49,563 nucleotides of DNA from Rhodospirillaceae bacterium (GCA_018674495.1 JABHAA010000093.1:1-49563); one strand, 5' to 3'; numbered from the stretch's first letter, positions 1 through 8,839 are shown. Notes: a model not told the origin generated them from the letters alone. Program-made: numbers and translations.

Positions 1-285
1 CGCCTGAGGCCGGTTAACCAAATTGACCGCCGGAAACCGCATAATTAGCGGTAAAGGCGGTAATGATAACCTCGCCCGCGCCCGAAAACATCCGTGCCCC
101 GGACCGATTGACCAACTTCAACGAGTTTTTCAACGGAATAGAATAATAGCAGCCCCCCCCGGCGCTCAAAATTAATACCCGCTACTACCTCAGAAGCGGA
201 TATCGGTCTCCATTTTAATTGGCAACTTCAATTACCATCGTTTCTATGATTGGTGCCTTCTTGGGGACGGTGCCAAGGATGCGCG
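1..285. other. no gene recognised at the left edge
   Basis: I find no convincing coding region, RNA gene or terminator here. The short open frames lack ribosome binding sites and recognisable protein sequence. The stretch lies beyond the 3' end of the first minus-strand gene, so it may hold its terminator or the end of a gene outside the window, but no clear hairpin with a T-run is seen. Confidence 0.5.
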
Positions 286-885
286 TCAAAGTCGGTCCAG
301 CGGCCCCCTGGCCATCTCGTCGAGGGTTTCTTCGATCTCTTTCAGGCGCTTTTCCAAGTCCCGGTCGAGCTGTGCCAATTGCCGGTCGAACAGGAACACC
401 CGCGCGAAATGATCGCGCCGCCGGCCTGCCTGATAATAGCGGTCCAACCGGCGCACGCCCCAGGTGCCGAGCACCGCGAACAATAGCCCGCCGGCGATGA
501 TCAAAATGACTGCCGCCGTTTGCCGGTCCGGCGCCACATCGGCGGCCAGCAGGGTGCCCCAAAAGCCGATGGTGATCAGGCAAGCGGCGCCGATTGTCAG
601 GCCCCTTGTCACGAACCGCTGGTCTTTGCGCCAATGGCGCTCGGCATCCAAGATGGCGTTGTTGACCTCGTGCATAGCCAATTCCTGCCAGGCCTTGAAG
701 GAGATGCCGCCGCGCTCGGAACGGCCCTCGCGGATGAATTTTTCCAGCCGCTTGACGATCACATCGGCGCGCTCCACCGGCGTCGGGTTCTTGCCCAGCC
801 AATATTCGGAGTAATCCCGCGCCTGAAAATCGGGCGCGGTCCTGGGAAGCTCGTTTTCGTCGGTCTGGTTTTTGGTGTCGCTCAT
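286..885 (-). CDS. small two-TM membrane protein with C-terminal coiled coil, function unknown
   Basis: A 199-residue protein I do not recognise. The N-terminal half is charged and soluble. Two hydrophobic segments follow, roughly residues 95-115 (starting RGLTIGAACLITIGFWG) and 122-143 (AAVILIIAGGLLFAVLG). The basic and acidic C-terminus (LDRDLEKRLKEIEETLDEM) should form a coiled coil. The frame continues upstream for 38 codons, but that stretch overlaps the merR stop and looks non-coding, so the ATG at 885 is chosen. It starts 7 bases after the merR stop on the same strand, so the two are probably co-transcribed. That suggests, but does not prove, a metal- or stress-related envelope role. 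Confidence 0.75.
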   Translation of the reverse strand: MSDTKNQTDENELPRTAPDFQARDYSEYWLGKNPTPVERADVIVKRLEKFIREGRSERGGISFKAWQELAMHEVNNAILDAERHWRKDQRFVTRGLTIGAACLITIGFWGTLLAADVAPDRQTAAVILIIAGGLLFAVLGTWGVRRLDRYYQAGRRRDHFARVFLFDRQLAQLDRDLEKRLKEIEETLDEMARGPLDRL

Positions 886-892
886 CGGCCGG

Positions 893-1306
893 TCATGCCG
901 CCGCGTAGAGGGTATCGATGATCGGGCAATCGGGCACCTCGGTGCCGGCGCATTCGGATACCATCTGCGCCAGAACGCCTTCCAGGTTTTTGAGGTCACT
1001 AATTTTTTGGCGGACCTCGCCGAGATGTGCCTCGGTTACCAATTTCACCTCCGCGCAGTTGGCGCCCTCGCCGTCCACCAGGCCGAGCAGGTTGCGGATA
1101 TCCTCGATGGAAAAGCCGAGCTGGCGGCAGCGCAGGATAAACGACAGGCGCTTGAGCTGGGCGTGATTAAACATACGGTGGCCGCCTTCGGTGCGGGCCG
1201 GCGCATGCATCAAATGAATTTTCTCGTAATAGCGAATGGTTTCGATATTACAGCCGGTCTGTTTGGATAGGGCGCCGATGCCCATAACCGGGCTTTGCTC
1301 GTCCAT
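893..1306 (-). CDS. MerR-family metal-responsive transcriptional regulator
   Basis: A 137-residue MerR-type regulator. The N-terminal winged HTH (residues 8-75) has the family pattern IGALSKQTGCN, IETIRYYE and RLSFILRCRQLGFS. A dimerisation helix follows, then a metal loop. Cys84, Cys119 and Cys127 occupy the positions used by MerR, ZntR and CadR-type sensors of divalent metals. Cu(I) sensors such as CueR have Ser at the first position, so a divalent ion (Zn, Cd, Pb, Hg, perhaps Co) is more likely; this is inference. The start is well supported by AGAGG 7 bases upstream of the ATG. A perfect operator-like dyad lies just upstream at 1323-1341, implying autoregulation. It sits directly downstream of a cobalt-type nitrile hydratase operon and upstream of a membrane protein. 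Confidence 0.9.
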   Translation of the reverse strand: MDEQSPVMGIGALSKQTGCNIETIRYYEKIHLMHAPARTEGGHRMFNHAQLKRLSFILRCRQLGFSIEDIRNLLGLVDGEGANCAEVKLVTEAHLGEVRQKISDLKNLEGVLAQMVSECAGTEVPDCPIIDTLYAAA

Positions 1307-1322
1307 GTCATTACCTCTTTCA

Positions 1323-1341
1323 ATCTGTAGTGACTACAGAT
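1323..1341 (-). promoter_or_regulatory. MerR-type operator dyad upstream of the merR-like gene
   Basis: A perfect inverted repeat, ATCTGTAG-TGA-CTACAGAT (8 bp arms, 3 bp centre), ends 17 bases before the regulator start codon. Arms of the form CTGTAG/CTACAG with a short centre are typical of CadR/PbrR/ZntR-type operators placed in the spacer of an elongated promoter. No convincing -35/-10 pair could be fixed, and there is no plus-strand gene to its right, so autoregulation is the simplest reading. Confidence 0.75.
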
Positions 1342-1380
1342 CGTAGCACAGCCACGAGGCCGGTAACAGAACCTTCGAAT

Positions 1381-1731
1381 TTATACCGGATTGGCAGCTT
1401 GTTTCAGTTCCACCGGCTCGCCGTGGGCTGTCTTAAGATAGGCTTCCGTCCAGGCATCCTTGAGGCCCGCGAGCGCATCCGCATCGGCGAGGCCGCCTTT
1501 GATCAGCAAGCTTTCCAAAGCCACCAGCCATGCGTCGTAATAACCAGAGCCATCATCGGGCGCGCCGTCCCGTGCTGCTGCCGCCTGCACGGCGCCGAAA
1601 TGTTCGGTCCATTCGGTCCAGGTGAAATGACCGCTCTGGGATAGGCGCATGGTGATGGCAAAAACTTGCGCGTGCCACGGCTCGCTAAACGCAGGCTCGG
1701 CGGATACCTGGGAGGGCAATTGCTCAGGCAT
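1381..1731 (-). CDS. nitrile hydratase accessory protein (cobalt insertion/activator type)
   Basis: A 116-residue protein matching the nitrile hydratase accessory family, the P14K-type activator related to the N-terminal part of the beta subunit. The motif FSEPWHAQVFAITMRL, followed by a GHFTWTEW segment, is characteristic. In cobalt-type enzymes this protein escorts cobalt into the alpha subunit, in part by subunit exchange. It overlaps the end of the beta gene by 8 bases, so translation is probably coupled. The alpha-beta-accessory order is that of cobalt nitrile hydratase operons. No amidase gene to complete nitrile-to-acid conversion is seen nearby. Confidence 0.9.
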   Translation of the reverse strand: MPEQLPSQVSAEPAFSEPWHAQVFAITMRLSQSGHFTWTEWTEHFGAVQAAAARDGAPDDGSGYYDAWLVALESLLIKGGLADADALAGLKDAWTEAYLKTAHGEPVELKQAANPV

Positions 1732-2380
1732 TGTTCAGGTAGCTTTCCCAGAGATCGAGGATGACCGAATTTTTGGGCTCGGCGGAATTGCCCCAAAGTT
1801 CCCGGGCACTGAAGCGGACGGCATAGAGGTGTTGGGGCGCATCACCGCCGCCATGGGCGCTGGCGTCCGGAAATACGTGCGCGCCGTGGCAGATGACGAT
1901 TTCACCTGTCCGCCCCCGCGCATAGCGCGGCAATCGTGTGTGGCCGGTGGGGTTGTCGGTATTGGTGCGGACAGCGGCGCCCACCTGAAAGCGCGCCGAT
2001 ATATCCAATTCCCGCGCCGATGGGCGGCCGTTTTTTATCATGACCGGAACCGCATCGGCGGTCAGTGGCGGCGTTTGTTTTTCGCCTGGGCCAGCACGGC
2101 CGTTCGCGATCTCGGCGAGGCTGACCAAATCCGCCTCCACCAGCATATCGGCAAGGGACGTGATCCAACGTTCGTAATAGGACATGCCAAGATATTCGCC
2201 TGGCGAGAAACGTTCGACCGTATGGCGGGCCATGTCGATATTCCATTTCCGCCAGGCATTCATGGCAATGCGCATGGCAACCGTCTTGCCTTCCCATTCG
2301 TCGTGGAACACCGGCTCGTTCTCGTCAATTGGGATGGCACCGAAGCCATGCATACCGCCCATGTCGTGGATTGAATTCAT
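1724..2380 (-). CDS. nthB: nitrile hydratase, beta subunit
   Basis: A 218-residue beta subunit of nitrile hydratase, which with alpha hydrates nitriles to amides in the cytoplasm. The N-terminus [16 protein letters not shown] is the family signature; [15 protein letters not shown] and a C-terminal SH3-like barrel with [17 protein letters not shown] follow. The start is the ATG at 2380, whose ATGA overlaps the alpha stop codon. The reading frame extends 89 codons further upstream inside alpha, but that part is non-homologous. Length is normal for cobalt-type beta subunits. Confidence 0.95.
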   Translation of the reverse strand: MNSIHDMGGMHGFGAIPIDENEPVFHDEWEGKTVAMRIAMNAWRKWNIDMARHTVERFSPGEYLGMSYYERWITSLADMLVEADLVSLAEIANGRAGPGEKQTPPLTADAVPVMIKNGRPSARELDISARFQVGAAVRTNTDNPTGHTRLPRYARGRTGEIVICHGAHVFPDASAHGGGDAPQHLYAVRFSARELWGNSAEPKNSVILDLWESYLNNA

Positions 2381-2994
2381 AGCGCCGCCCCCACCATGGA
2401 ATCGCGGCTGACCCGTTCGGCAAGCTCCGCCTCGTTTAAGCCCTCGGTCCCTTCGAGCTGCATGGGGATCACCAGATAACGGATCTCGGCGGTGGAATCC
2501 CAGACCCGGATTTCGGTGCCTTCCGGAAGGGAGACGCCGAATTCCTCCAAGACGGCGCGCGGCTCGATCACCACGCGCGAGCGGTAGGCTTCTGACTTGT
2601 ACCACTGGGGCGGCAGGCCGAGCACCGGCCACGGATAACAGGAACATAAAGTGCAGACGACCATGTTGTGGACAGCCTCTGTATTTTCCACGGCGACCAT
2701 GTGTTCGCCCTGCATACCGGTGAAGCCGAGGCTGGAGAGGGCGGCGCTGGCGTCATCGAGCAGCCAGGCCTTGAATTCGGGATCGGTCCAAGCCTTGGCC
2801 ACCGCTTGGGCGCCGTTTCTGGGCCCGACTTTGTTTTGAAAGGTGTCGATTAGCGCATCCAGGGCGTCTGGATCGACCAGCCCTTTTTCCAGGAGGATGG
2901 TTTCAATGGCTTTCACCCGGAGCGCCGGGTCCGACGGTAACAGCGAATGGGTGGCGCTGCCGTGATGATGGTGGTCGTGATCCGGTTTGTTCAT
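2377..2994 (-). CDS. nthA: nitrile hydratase, alpha subunit (cobalt type)
   Basis: A 205-residue catalytic alpha subunit. The metal-binding claw is VCTLCSC (Cys114, Cys117, Ser118, Cys119); Thr in the second position marks the cobalt form rather than the iron form. The following [14 protein letters not shown] and [10 protein letters not shown] segments are canonical. A strong GGGGGAG precedes the ATG. The N-terminus is unusual: residues 1-16 contain a His-rich stretch ([12 protein letters not shown]) that could bind metal before insertion, though similar leaders occur in other members. It is first gene of the alpha-beta-accessory operon. Confidence 0.96.
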   Translation of the reverse strand: MNKPDHDHHHHGSATHSLLPSDPALRVKAIETILLEKGLVDPDALDALIDTFQNKVGPRNGAQAVAKAWTDPEFKAWLLDDASAALSSLGFTGMQGEHMVAVENTEAVHNMVVCTLCSCYPWPVLGLPPQWYKSEAYRSRVVIEPRAVLEEFGVSLPEGTEIRVWDSTAEIRYLVIPMQLEGTEGLNEAELAERVSRDSMVGAAL

Positions 2995-3105
2995 GAACGC
3001 TCTCCCCCGTAATGGATGGCTATAGTCTAAATCAAAACGCCGCCGGGGTCAGCCCGGATTTCGCATGGGTTGGTTTATGCGGGCAATGCTTGTTAGGTTC
3101 CCGCC

Positions 3106-3852
3106 ATGTCCATCGAAACATTACTCGTCTTTATTGATATTGATCTGGCGATTGCCATCGGGATCATCATCGTTGCCGCCATTATCAGCGGCTATACCGG
3201 TTTCGGCGGCGCGCTGTTCCAGGTGCCGCTGATGGTGATGCTGTTCGGGCCCGTGGAAGCGGTCGCTGTGACCCGCCTGGTCAGTATGTTCGGACGCGCC
3301 CAGCTATACCCAAGTTCGGCGCGCACCGCCAACTGGTCGGAAGTGTTTCCGCTTGTCCTCGCCATCATCGTCATTACGCCCTTTGCCTCCTCGGTCCTGT
3401 TTATTGCCGATCCGGACTTGATCCGGCGCGGCATTGGCGGGCTGGTTATCGCGCTCACCATTTTGATGATGTCGGGCTGGCAATATCGCGGCCCCCGGCG
3501 CTGGCCCGCCAGTCTGTCGTTCGGCGCGGTCTGCGGCGCCCTCGCCGGGATCGCCGGGATCGGCGGCCCGCCGATGGTGGTCTATTTTATGGCCGGGCCG
3601 GACGAAGCGCGCGTCAGGCGCGCCAACATCATCATCACGGTGGCGCTAGTGACAGCCGTCGTGCTGATCACATTCATTGTCAAAGGCGGCGTTGGAACCT
3701 CCACATTGGTGCGCGCGGCGGTCCTCTTTCCTGCCTCCATCGCCGGCACCTGGATCGGCAATTGGCTATTCAAGATCGCGCCGCAATCCTATTTCCGCAA
3801 ATTCGCGCTCGGCGTCCTCTTTGTAACCGGCCTCGCGGCGATGCTGCTATAG
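3106..3852 (+). CDS. TauE/SafE-family membrane permease, copy 1
   Basis: A 248-residue integral membrane protein of the TauE/SafE (DUF81) family, which exports small organic or inorganic anions, often sulfite or sulfonate-related. It has about 7-8 hydrophobic helices and the two internally repeated glycine-rich motifs, ISGYTGFGGALFQVPL near residue 28 and GIAGIGGPPMVVYFM near residue 150. Length is usual. No strong ribosome binding site precedes the ATG. A clear paralogue follows after 37 bases, so the two probably form a pair, perhaps a heteromeric transporter. Confidence 0.88.
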   Translation: MSIETLLVFIDIDLAIAIGIIIVAAIISGYTGFGGALFQVPLMVMLFGPVEAVAVTRLVSMFGRAQLYPSSARTANWSEVFPLVLAIIVITPFASSVLFIADPDLIRRGIGGLVIALTILMMSGWQYRGPRRWPASLSFGAVCGALAGIAGIGGPPMVVYFMAGPDEARVRRANIIITVALVTAVVLITFIVKGGVGTSTLVRAAVLFPASIAGTWIGNWLFKIAPQSYFRKFALGVLFVTGLAAMLL

Positions 3853-3889
3853 CGGCGTTTCCTCAGCCGTCGATTTCGTTTATGCGTCT

Positions 3890-4633
3890 GTGGCTATGTG
3901 GTTTGAAATCTTAGACATCGGCTTATTAGCTGGTTCGCTCGCGGCAATCGCCAGCGGCCTCATTCAAGGCTATTCCGGTTTTGCCGGCGCCTTGATTATC
4001 GTCCCCGTGCTGGCGGTGGTTTTCAGCCCCATCGAGGCCATCGCCATCACTGTGGTTGCGGGGCTTGCGGGCAATATCGTCTTGACCCGCGATGCTGCTA
4101 AAAGCGCAAATTGGCGGGAAGTGGGGGCCGTATCGGTTGCCATCGCAATTACCGTTCCCGTCGGCCTTTTATTTCTGGTTTCTGCTGAGCCCACGATTAT
4201 ACGGCGCGGCATGGGCGTCTTCATACTTCTGGCGGCTTTCGTGCTAATGTCAGGTTGGACCTACAAGGGAGCGCGCGGTCTTATTTCCAGCACCGGCGTT
4301 GGCTTGGTCAGCGGCTTGATTATCGGCGCATTCGGTGTTCCGTCGGGACCGGTGTTCGTGGTCTATTTTCTTTCGGCGCCGGTACCGGTTGCGGTGCAAC
4401 GGGCCAATATAATCATGACCGTTTCGGTTACCCTGACCATCATGATGATCGGGCTGATCGTCGAAGGTGTGTATGGTGCGGAAACCGTTGCCCGCTCCGC
4501 AATTATTGCGCCGCTGTACTTAATCGCCGCGCATTTCGGCAAGGTTCTGTTCCTGACGGTCCCGGCCACATGGTTCAACAAGGTCGCCTATACCCTGTTG
4601 CTCGCTTCCGGCGCCATGGCGCTTCTGGCTTAA
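3890..4633 (+). CDS. TauE/SafE-family membrane permease, copy 2
   Basis: A 247-residue paralogue of the preceding permease. Both share the SGY/SGF-GALxxVP motif, SANWREV against TANWSEV, and IIRRGMGVFI against LIRRGIGGLV, so they arose by tandem duplication and diverged strongly. The second half carries GAFGVPSGPVFVVYFLS in place of the first copy's GIAGIGGPPMVVYFM. The frame opens with GTG at 3890; an ATG at 3896 is an equally good start and neither has a good Shine-Dalgarno. It converges on the SDR gene. Confidence 0.86.
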   Translation: MAMWFEILDIGLLAGSLAAIASGLIQGYSGFAGALIIVPVLAVVFSPIEAIAITVVAGLAGNIVLTRDAAKSANWREVGAVSVAIAITVPVGLLFLVSAEPTIIRRGMGVFILLAAFVLMSGWTYKGARGLISSTGVGLVSGLIIGAFGVPSGPVFVVYFLSAPVPVAVQRANIIMTVSVTLTIMMIGLIVEGVYGAETVARSAIIAPLYLIAAHFGKVLFLTVPATWFNKVAYTLLLASGAMALLA

Positions 4634-4664
4634 GCTTGCCCTAGCCCTCGGAGACAGCGGCGCG

Positions 4665-5426
4665 TCAGTGATTGACGCTGCCGCCGTCCACGACCATGCA
4701 TTGGCCGGTCATGAAATCGCTGTCCGGCGACGCCAGAAACAGGACCGCGCCGACCAGATCGTCCGGCACCTCGGCGCGTTTGAGGGCGCGGCTTTGGATC
4801 ATGGCGTCTTGGACGGCATCGCCATAAATTTCCTGATTGGCGAGGATGTTTTCGCTTAACGTCAAACCGGGCGCCACCGTATTGACGCAAATGCCGTCAG
4901 GCCCCAGCTCTCGGGACATGGAGCGGCTCATGGCGACGAGCGCGCCCTTGGCGGTTACGTAATGGAGCATGCCGGGCGCTCCTTTAAACACGGTGCCGGA
5001 CGCCAAGTTGATGATTTTGCCGTAGCTGCGCGCGCGCATGCCAGGCGCCGCCGCCTTGGCGCAAAGGAAGCTGCCGCGCACTGTAACCCGGAACATGGCG
5101 TCCCAATCCTGCGCCGACAATTCCTCGAACGGGGCGTAGCGGAAGCGGCCCTTGGCGTTGTTGACGAGAATATCGAGGCCGCCGAAATGCCCTTCGGTTT
5201 TGGCCACCAAAGCCTGGCAGGCGGCTTCATCTGAAACGTCGGTGGGCACGTCCAATAATCGCGCGTCTGGATGCGCGGCCAGAATATCGGCAATGGCCGC
5301 TCCGCCATCGTCGATATCGGCGATCACTACGGCAGCGCCTTCGCCGGCGAGGCTTTTGGCGAAGCCAGCGCCCAGCCCCTGCGCCGCACCGGTAACGATG
5401 GCAACGCGCCCCTCAAGTCTGGCCAT
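4665..5426 (-). CDS. short-chain dehydrogenase/reductase (SDR)
   Basis: A 253-residue classical SDR oxidoreductase. The cofactor motif is TGAAQGLG (residues 12-19), the NNAG motif reads NNAK (89-92), and the catalytic residues are Ser143, Tyr156 and Lys160 (YVTAK). Asp38 after the second strand suggests NAD(H) preference. The ATG at 5426 is chosen because GGAGGAG lies 8 bases upstream; the frame extends 7 codons further without such a site. It is divergent from the ThDP enzyme gene with a 74-base shared control region, so the two could be co-regulated. The substrate cannot be read from sequence. Confidence 0.92.
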   Translation of the reverse strand: MARLEGRVAIVTGAAQGLGAGFAKSLAGEGAAVVIADIDDGGAAIADILAAHPDARLLDVPTDVSDEAACQALVAKTEGHFGGLDILVNNAKGRFRYAPFEELSAQDWDAMFRVTVRGSFLCAKAAAPGMRARSYGKIINLASGTVFKGAPGMLHYVTAKGALVAMSRSMSRELGPDGICVNTVAPGLTLSENILANQEIYGDAVQDAMIQSRALKRAEVPDDLVGAVLFLASPDSDFMTGQCMVVDGGSVNH

Positions 5427-5500
5427 GATCGGCTCCTCCAAAATCAACGCTATGTGGAACTATAGCCTTCGGCGGGTTAGAACACTATCGGAGGAGCGCC

Positions 5501-7105
5501 ATGAACGTATCGGAAGTCATAACGGGCTATTTGAGCGCCGCCGGCATCGATTGTGTCTACGGCTATCCCGGCGATCCCAACATCGAGCTTTTGGAAGCCC
5601 TGCGCGCCGGCGGTATCGAATTCGTGCTCGCGCGGCGCGAAGGTACCGCCGCGCTGATGGCCCAGGCTTACGGCATGGTCACCGGCCGGCCCGGCGTCTG
5701 CATGTCCACCTTGGGGCCGGGCGCATCGAACTTGGTCAATGGGGTTGCCAACGCCTATCTGGACCGCACGCCGATGCTCGCCATTTCCGGCCAGATCGAT
5801 GCGGTGCGCGAGCCGCTGTTCACCCATCAAGTGATCGATCACAACCGGATATTCTCGCCGGTTTCCAAATGGACCGCGTCCGTGCTGCCTGGCAATGTGG
5901 GCGGCATCATGCGCCGCGCGCTCGCCGTCGCCAGCGCTGAGCGGCCCGGCCCTGTGCATCTGACGACGCCGGCCAACGTGGTTGGCGCGGAGGCGAGCGA
6001 TGCCGATATTATCCTGCCGCCGGGCGCGCACGCCGATGGCGCCGTTGCCCTGTTCGCGGCGCCCGGCGTGAATACCGATGTGGCGGCGCGGCTTCGGGAT
6101 GCCCGCCGCCCATTGATTATCGCCGGCATTTCGGCGGCAAGGGCCAAGGCGACGGAATCCCTGGTACGCTTCGCCGAAAAGACCGGAACGCCGGTGATCG
6201 TATCACCCATGGCCAAGGGCGTGTTTCCGGAAGACCACGCCTTGTTCGCCGGCACCCTGGACATGGCCTGCAATGAATTCTTGTGGGATTTTGTCCGGGC
6301 TGCGGATCTAGTCCTCAATGTGGGCTTCGATGCGGTCGAGCTGATCAAGCCCTGGCAGGTGGCTGCGCCCACCATCCATATCGACAGTGTTGCCAACACC
6401 GATCAAATCTACTCCGCTGCGATCGAACTGGTCGGCCCCATCACGGCGGCCATCGATGCTTTGAGCGATGACTTCAAGGGCGCGCCGAAATGGACCGAAG
6501 CCGAGCTGGCCACGCACCGGACCGACTTGCGCAAGCTGATGACCGGGGGCCGTGTTGCCGGCAAACTGAACCCCACCGACGTGGTCGATGTGGTGCGCGC
6601 CGAGGCCGCCGGCAATGCGGTCGTGACCACCGATGTGGGCTCGCACAAGCTGCTTGTCGGCCAAGGCTGGACGACGCCTAATCCGGGCGGGGTATTGATG
6701 AGCAATGGGCTTTCCTCCATGGGCTTTTCCCTGCCCGCCGGCATTGCCGCCAAGCAGCAATTGGGAGAGACGCCGGTGATCACATTTACCGGCGACGGCG
6801 GCCTCGCCATGGTGCAGAGCGAATTGCGGCTGGCCAGCGCCATGAGGCTTGGCTTGACGGTCATTGTCTTTTGCGACGGCTCGCTCAACCGGATCGAGTT
6901 GAAGCAAATGAGCCGCCAGTATGAGAGCGTCGGCACCCGCATCGAGGAAACCGATATCGAGAAATTGGCGGGCTCCATGGACTGTGACGGCATTTATGTG
7001 GATAGTGAGAAAGCGCTGGCAGACGCGTTTGGTCGCCAAGCCCCTGATCGGCCCCTGGTGATCGGCGCGGTCATCGATCCCAGCCAATATCTGGCCCAGT
7101 TTTAA
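5501..7105 (+). CDS. thiamine-diphosphate-dependent decarboxylase/acetolactate-synthase-like enzyme
   Basis: A 534-residue ThDP enzyme with the three-domain acetolactate synthase/benzoylformate decarboxylase fold. The activating Glu48 lies in LARREGTAALMA, the glycine motif STLGPGASN at 69-77, and the diphosphate motif GDGG (431-434) pairs with Asn463. It uses GGAGGAG directly before the ATG. At 534 residues it is nearer to benzoylformate/2-oxo-acid decarboxylases than to the larger sulfoacetaldehyde acetyltransferase. A cysteine hydrolase follows after 12 bases, an SDR is divergent and TauE-type permeases are next door, suggesting one small catabolic pathway. The substrate is unknown. Confidence 0.9.
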   Translation: MNVSEVITGYLSAAGIDCVYGYPGDPNIELLEALRAGGIEFVLARREGTAALMAQAYGMVTGRPGVCMSTLGPGASNLVNGVANAYLDRTPMLAISGQIDAVREPLFTHQVIDHNRIFSPVSKWTASVLPGNVGGIMRRALAVASAERPGPVHLTTPANVVGAEASDADIILPPGAHADGAVALFAAPGVNTDVAARLRDARRPLIIAGISAARAKATESLVRFAEKTGTPVIVSPMAKGVFPEDHALFAGTLDMACNEFLWDFVRAADLVLNVGFDAVELIKPWQVAAPTIHIDSVANTDQIYSAAIELVGPITAAIDALSDDFKGAPKWTEAELATHRTDLRKLMTGGRVAGKLNPTDVVDVVRAEAAGNAVVTTDVGSHKLLVGQGWTTPNPGGVLMSNGLSSMGFSLPAGIAAKQQLGETPVITFTGDGGLAMVQSELRLASAMRLGLTVIVFCDGSLNRIELKQMSRQYESVGTRIEETDIEKLAGSMDCDGIYVDSEKALADAFGRQAPDRPLVIGAVIDPSQYLAQF

Positions 7106-7117
7106 TCGGAGGGTGGC

Positions 7118-7759
7118 ATGACAACAAACGGTCCCGACATCGAACGCGCGGCGCTGATCATCGTCGATATGCAGAACGATTTCGTGCACTCGGACGGCGC
7201 CTTTGCCCACCGCGCCAAGGAAAATCCCGAGGCCGAGATCGATATGGAATTTCTTGGCTCGACCGTGGCGCCGATCAAACGCCTGGCCGGCGCCTTCCGC
7301 GATGCCGGGCGACCGGTAGTCTATATCGCCCATGTGGTGAAGCCAGATTATTCCGATGCCGCCTTTCCCTATTGGCGGCGCCCGCAGCCCAAGGGTAACC
7401 GCACCTTCATCACCGAAGGCACCTGGGGCGCCGAGGTGATCGACGAGCTGGCGCGCCAAGAGGGCGAGCATCTGGTCGTCAAGAAAGGCTACGGCGGCTT
7501 CGGCCAGACCCGCCTCGACACAATTCTACGCAATCAGGACATCAACACCTGCGTCGTGACTGGCGTCACCACCGCAGTCTGCGTTTCGACCACCATCCGG
7601 GGCGGAGTTGAACATAACTACCGCATGATCCTGGCCAGCGACGCCACTGCCGAAGTACATCGGGACGCCCATGCGGCAGAGCTCAAAACCATGGCGCGGG
7701 TGTTCGCCGATGTGAAAACTACCGATGAAGTGATCGAAATGCTGGGCCAGATCGACTGA
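7118..7759 (+). CDS. isochorismatase-family cysteine hydrolase
   Basis: A 213-residue cysteine hydrolase with the D-K-C catalytic set: Asp17 in VDMQNDF, Lys122 in VVKKGYGGF and Cys155 in VTTAVCVSTT, next to the typical cis-peptide VTT turn. Members hydrolyse small amides or ureides (carbamoylsarcosine, biuret, ureidoacrylate), while isochorismatases lack the Cys, so an amidohydrolase role is more likely. GGAGG lies 8 bases before the ATG. It is co-transcribed with the ThDP enzyme. Confidence 0.9.
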   Translation: MTTNGPDIERAALIIVDMQNDFVHSDGAFAHRAKENPEAEIDMEFLGSTVAPIKRLAGAFRDAGRPVVYIAHVVKPDYSDAAFPYWRRPQPKGNRTFITEGTWGAEVIDELARQEGEHLVVKKGYGGFGQTRLDTILRNQDINTCVVTGVTTAVCVSTTIRGGVEHNYRMILASDATAEVHRDAHAAELKTMARVFADVKTTDEVIEMLGQID

Positions 7760-7783
7760 CGGGAGCATTCCGGTGCCTGGCCG

Positions 7784-8560
7784 TTATTGTCCGAACACCT
7801 TGGTTAATAATTCGGTCGTTCGCTTGGCCGGATTTTGGCGGATCGCGGCTTCTTCCTTGGCGAGATAGTGGAGCAGGCCCGATAGTGCCAACTTGACCGT
7901 GTGATCCGATAAATTGGCTTTGACATCGGGAACGAAGGGCAAATCCCGGTACTGGCCCATCAGTTTGTCGTAAGATGCGATCGCGCCGACCTGGTCGAGA
8001 GCCTGATCGACCACGGGCTTGATGACGCTGGTTAGTCCACCTGAGCTGGTGCGCTTGAAATATTGGGTCGCGGCGTCTTCCGGGCCGTTATAGATGGCCC
8101 TGGCATCGTCGAGGGTCATGCTCGTCACGGCGTCCCAAATAATCTGTTTGGTCTTCGGCGCCGCCGCTTCTGCGGCACGGTTGATTTTAAGCTCCACATC
8201 ATCCGCCATTCCCGACAGACCAAAGCGCCGCAAAGTTGATTGAACATTCTGTAACTGTGGCGGCAGGGGGATGTGAATATCCGGGTCCTTATTGAAACCG
8301 TCAGCCGCGCCGATCTGTCCGGTCACTCTCTCGGTTCCGACCCGCAAGGCTTCTTTCAGGCCCGAGGAGATATCGCCCAAGGACAGGGCCGATGTTCCGC
8401 TGCCACTGTTTGACGCGCCACCGGTTATTCCTGGCGCAACCTGTTCCGTGGCTTTTTTTAACTTGTCCAGGAACCCCTGCGCATCAACTGTGCCCGGCAC
8501 CAATACCGCAAAAACTAGAAGGGCGGAGAAACTGATAATTTTGAACATTCGCGTTAACAT
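7784..8560 (-). CDS. DUF4197-type secreted protein
   Basis: A 258-residue protein that resembles the DUF4197 family. The N-terminal hydrophobic segment ending near AQG is a probable signal peptide, so the product should be periplasmic. Family-like features are the segments SSGLKEALRVGTERV, ALDQVGAIASYDKLM and a C-terminal LSGLLHYLAKEE; the rest is helical. Function is not known for the family. A second ATG lies four codons downstream, and neither start has a good ribosome binding site. It converges with the upstream hydrolase gene. Confidence 0.85.
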   Translation of the reverse strand: MLTRMFKIISFSALLVFAVLVPGTVDAQGFLDKLKKATEQVAPGITGGASNSGSGTSALSLGDISSGLKEALRVGTERVTGQIGAADGFNKDPDIHIPLPPQLQNVQSTLRRFGLSGMADDVELKINRAAEAAAPKTKQIIWDAVTSMTLDDARAIYNGPEDAATQYFKRTSSGGLTSVIKPVVDQALDQVGAIASYDKLMGQYRDLPFVPDVKANLSDHTVKLALSGLLHYLAKEEAAIRQNPAKRTTELLTKVFGQ

Positions 8561-8645
8561 GGTTGCCTACACTCCCATCACAAAATAAAATTTCGGTGAC
8601 ATAATGTTTAGATCTGGTGCCACAATCACCGCCGGGGAAATAACT

Positions 8646-8828
8646 ATGAAATCTATTATGCCGAAACTGTTAGTCGCCTTTGCCGCGCTTTTCATTTTGA
8701 GTGCCTGCGAAGCGGAAGTCGGAAGCAAAGAATGGTGCGACGAAATCAAGCAGAAAGACAAGGGTGACGTGACCGCCAGTCAAGCCGCCGGTTTTGCCAA
8801 ACACTGCGTATTCGGAGGCGCCAAATAA
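8646..8828 (+). CDS. small DUF3012-type lipoprotein
   Basis: A 60-residue lipoprotein. Residues 1-20 form a lipoprotein signal with lipobox LSAC (Cys21 is the modified residue). The mature part carries the DUF3012 pattern EVGSKEWCDEIKQK followed by ASQAAGFAKHCVF, with two conserved cysteines. The ATG at 8646 is preferred over upstream in-frame starts because GGGGA lies 8-9 bases upstream and the signal peptide begins there. Its role is unknown. It is divergent from the DUF4197 gene. Confidence 0.85.
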   Translation: MKSIMPKLLVAFAALFILSACEAEVGSKEWCDEIKQKDKGDVTASQAAGFAKHCVFGGAK

Positions 8829-8839
8829 TATTCGGCCAA

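Noticed and set aside
6308..7471. 387-codon minus-strand frame
   Set aside because: Antisense shadow of the ThDP enzyme and cysteine hydrolase, both with intact catalytic motifs.
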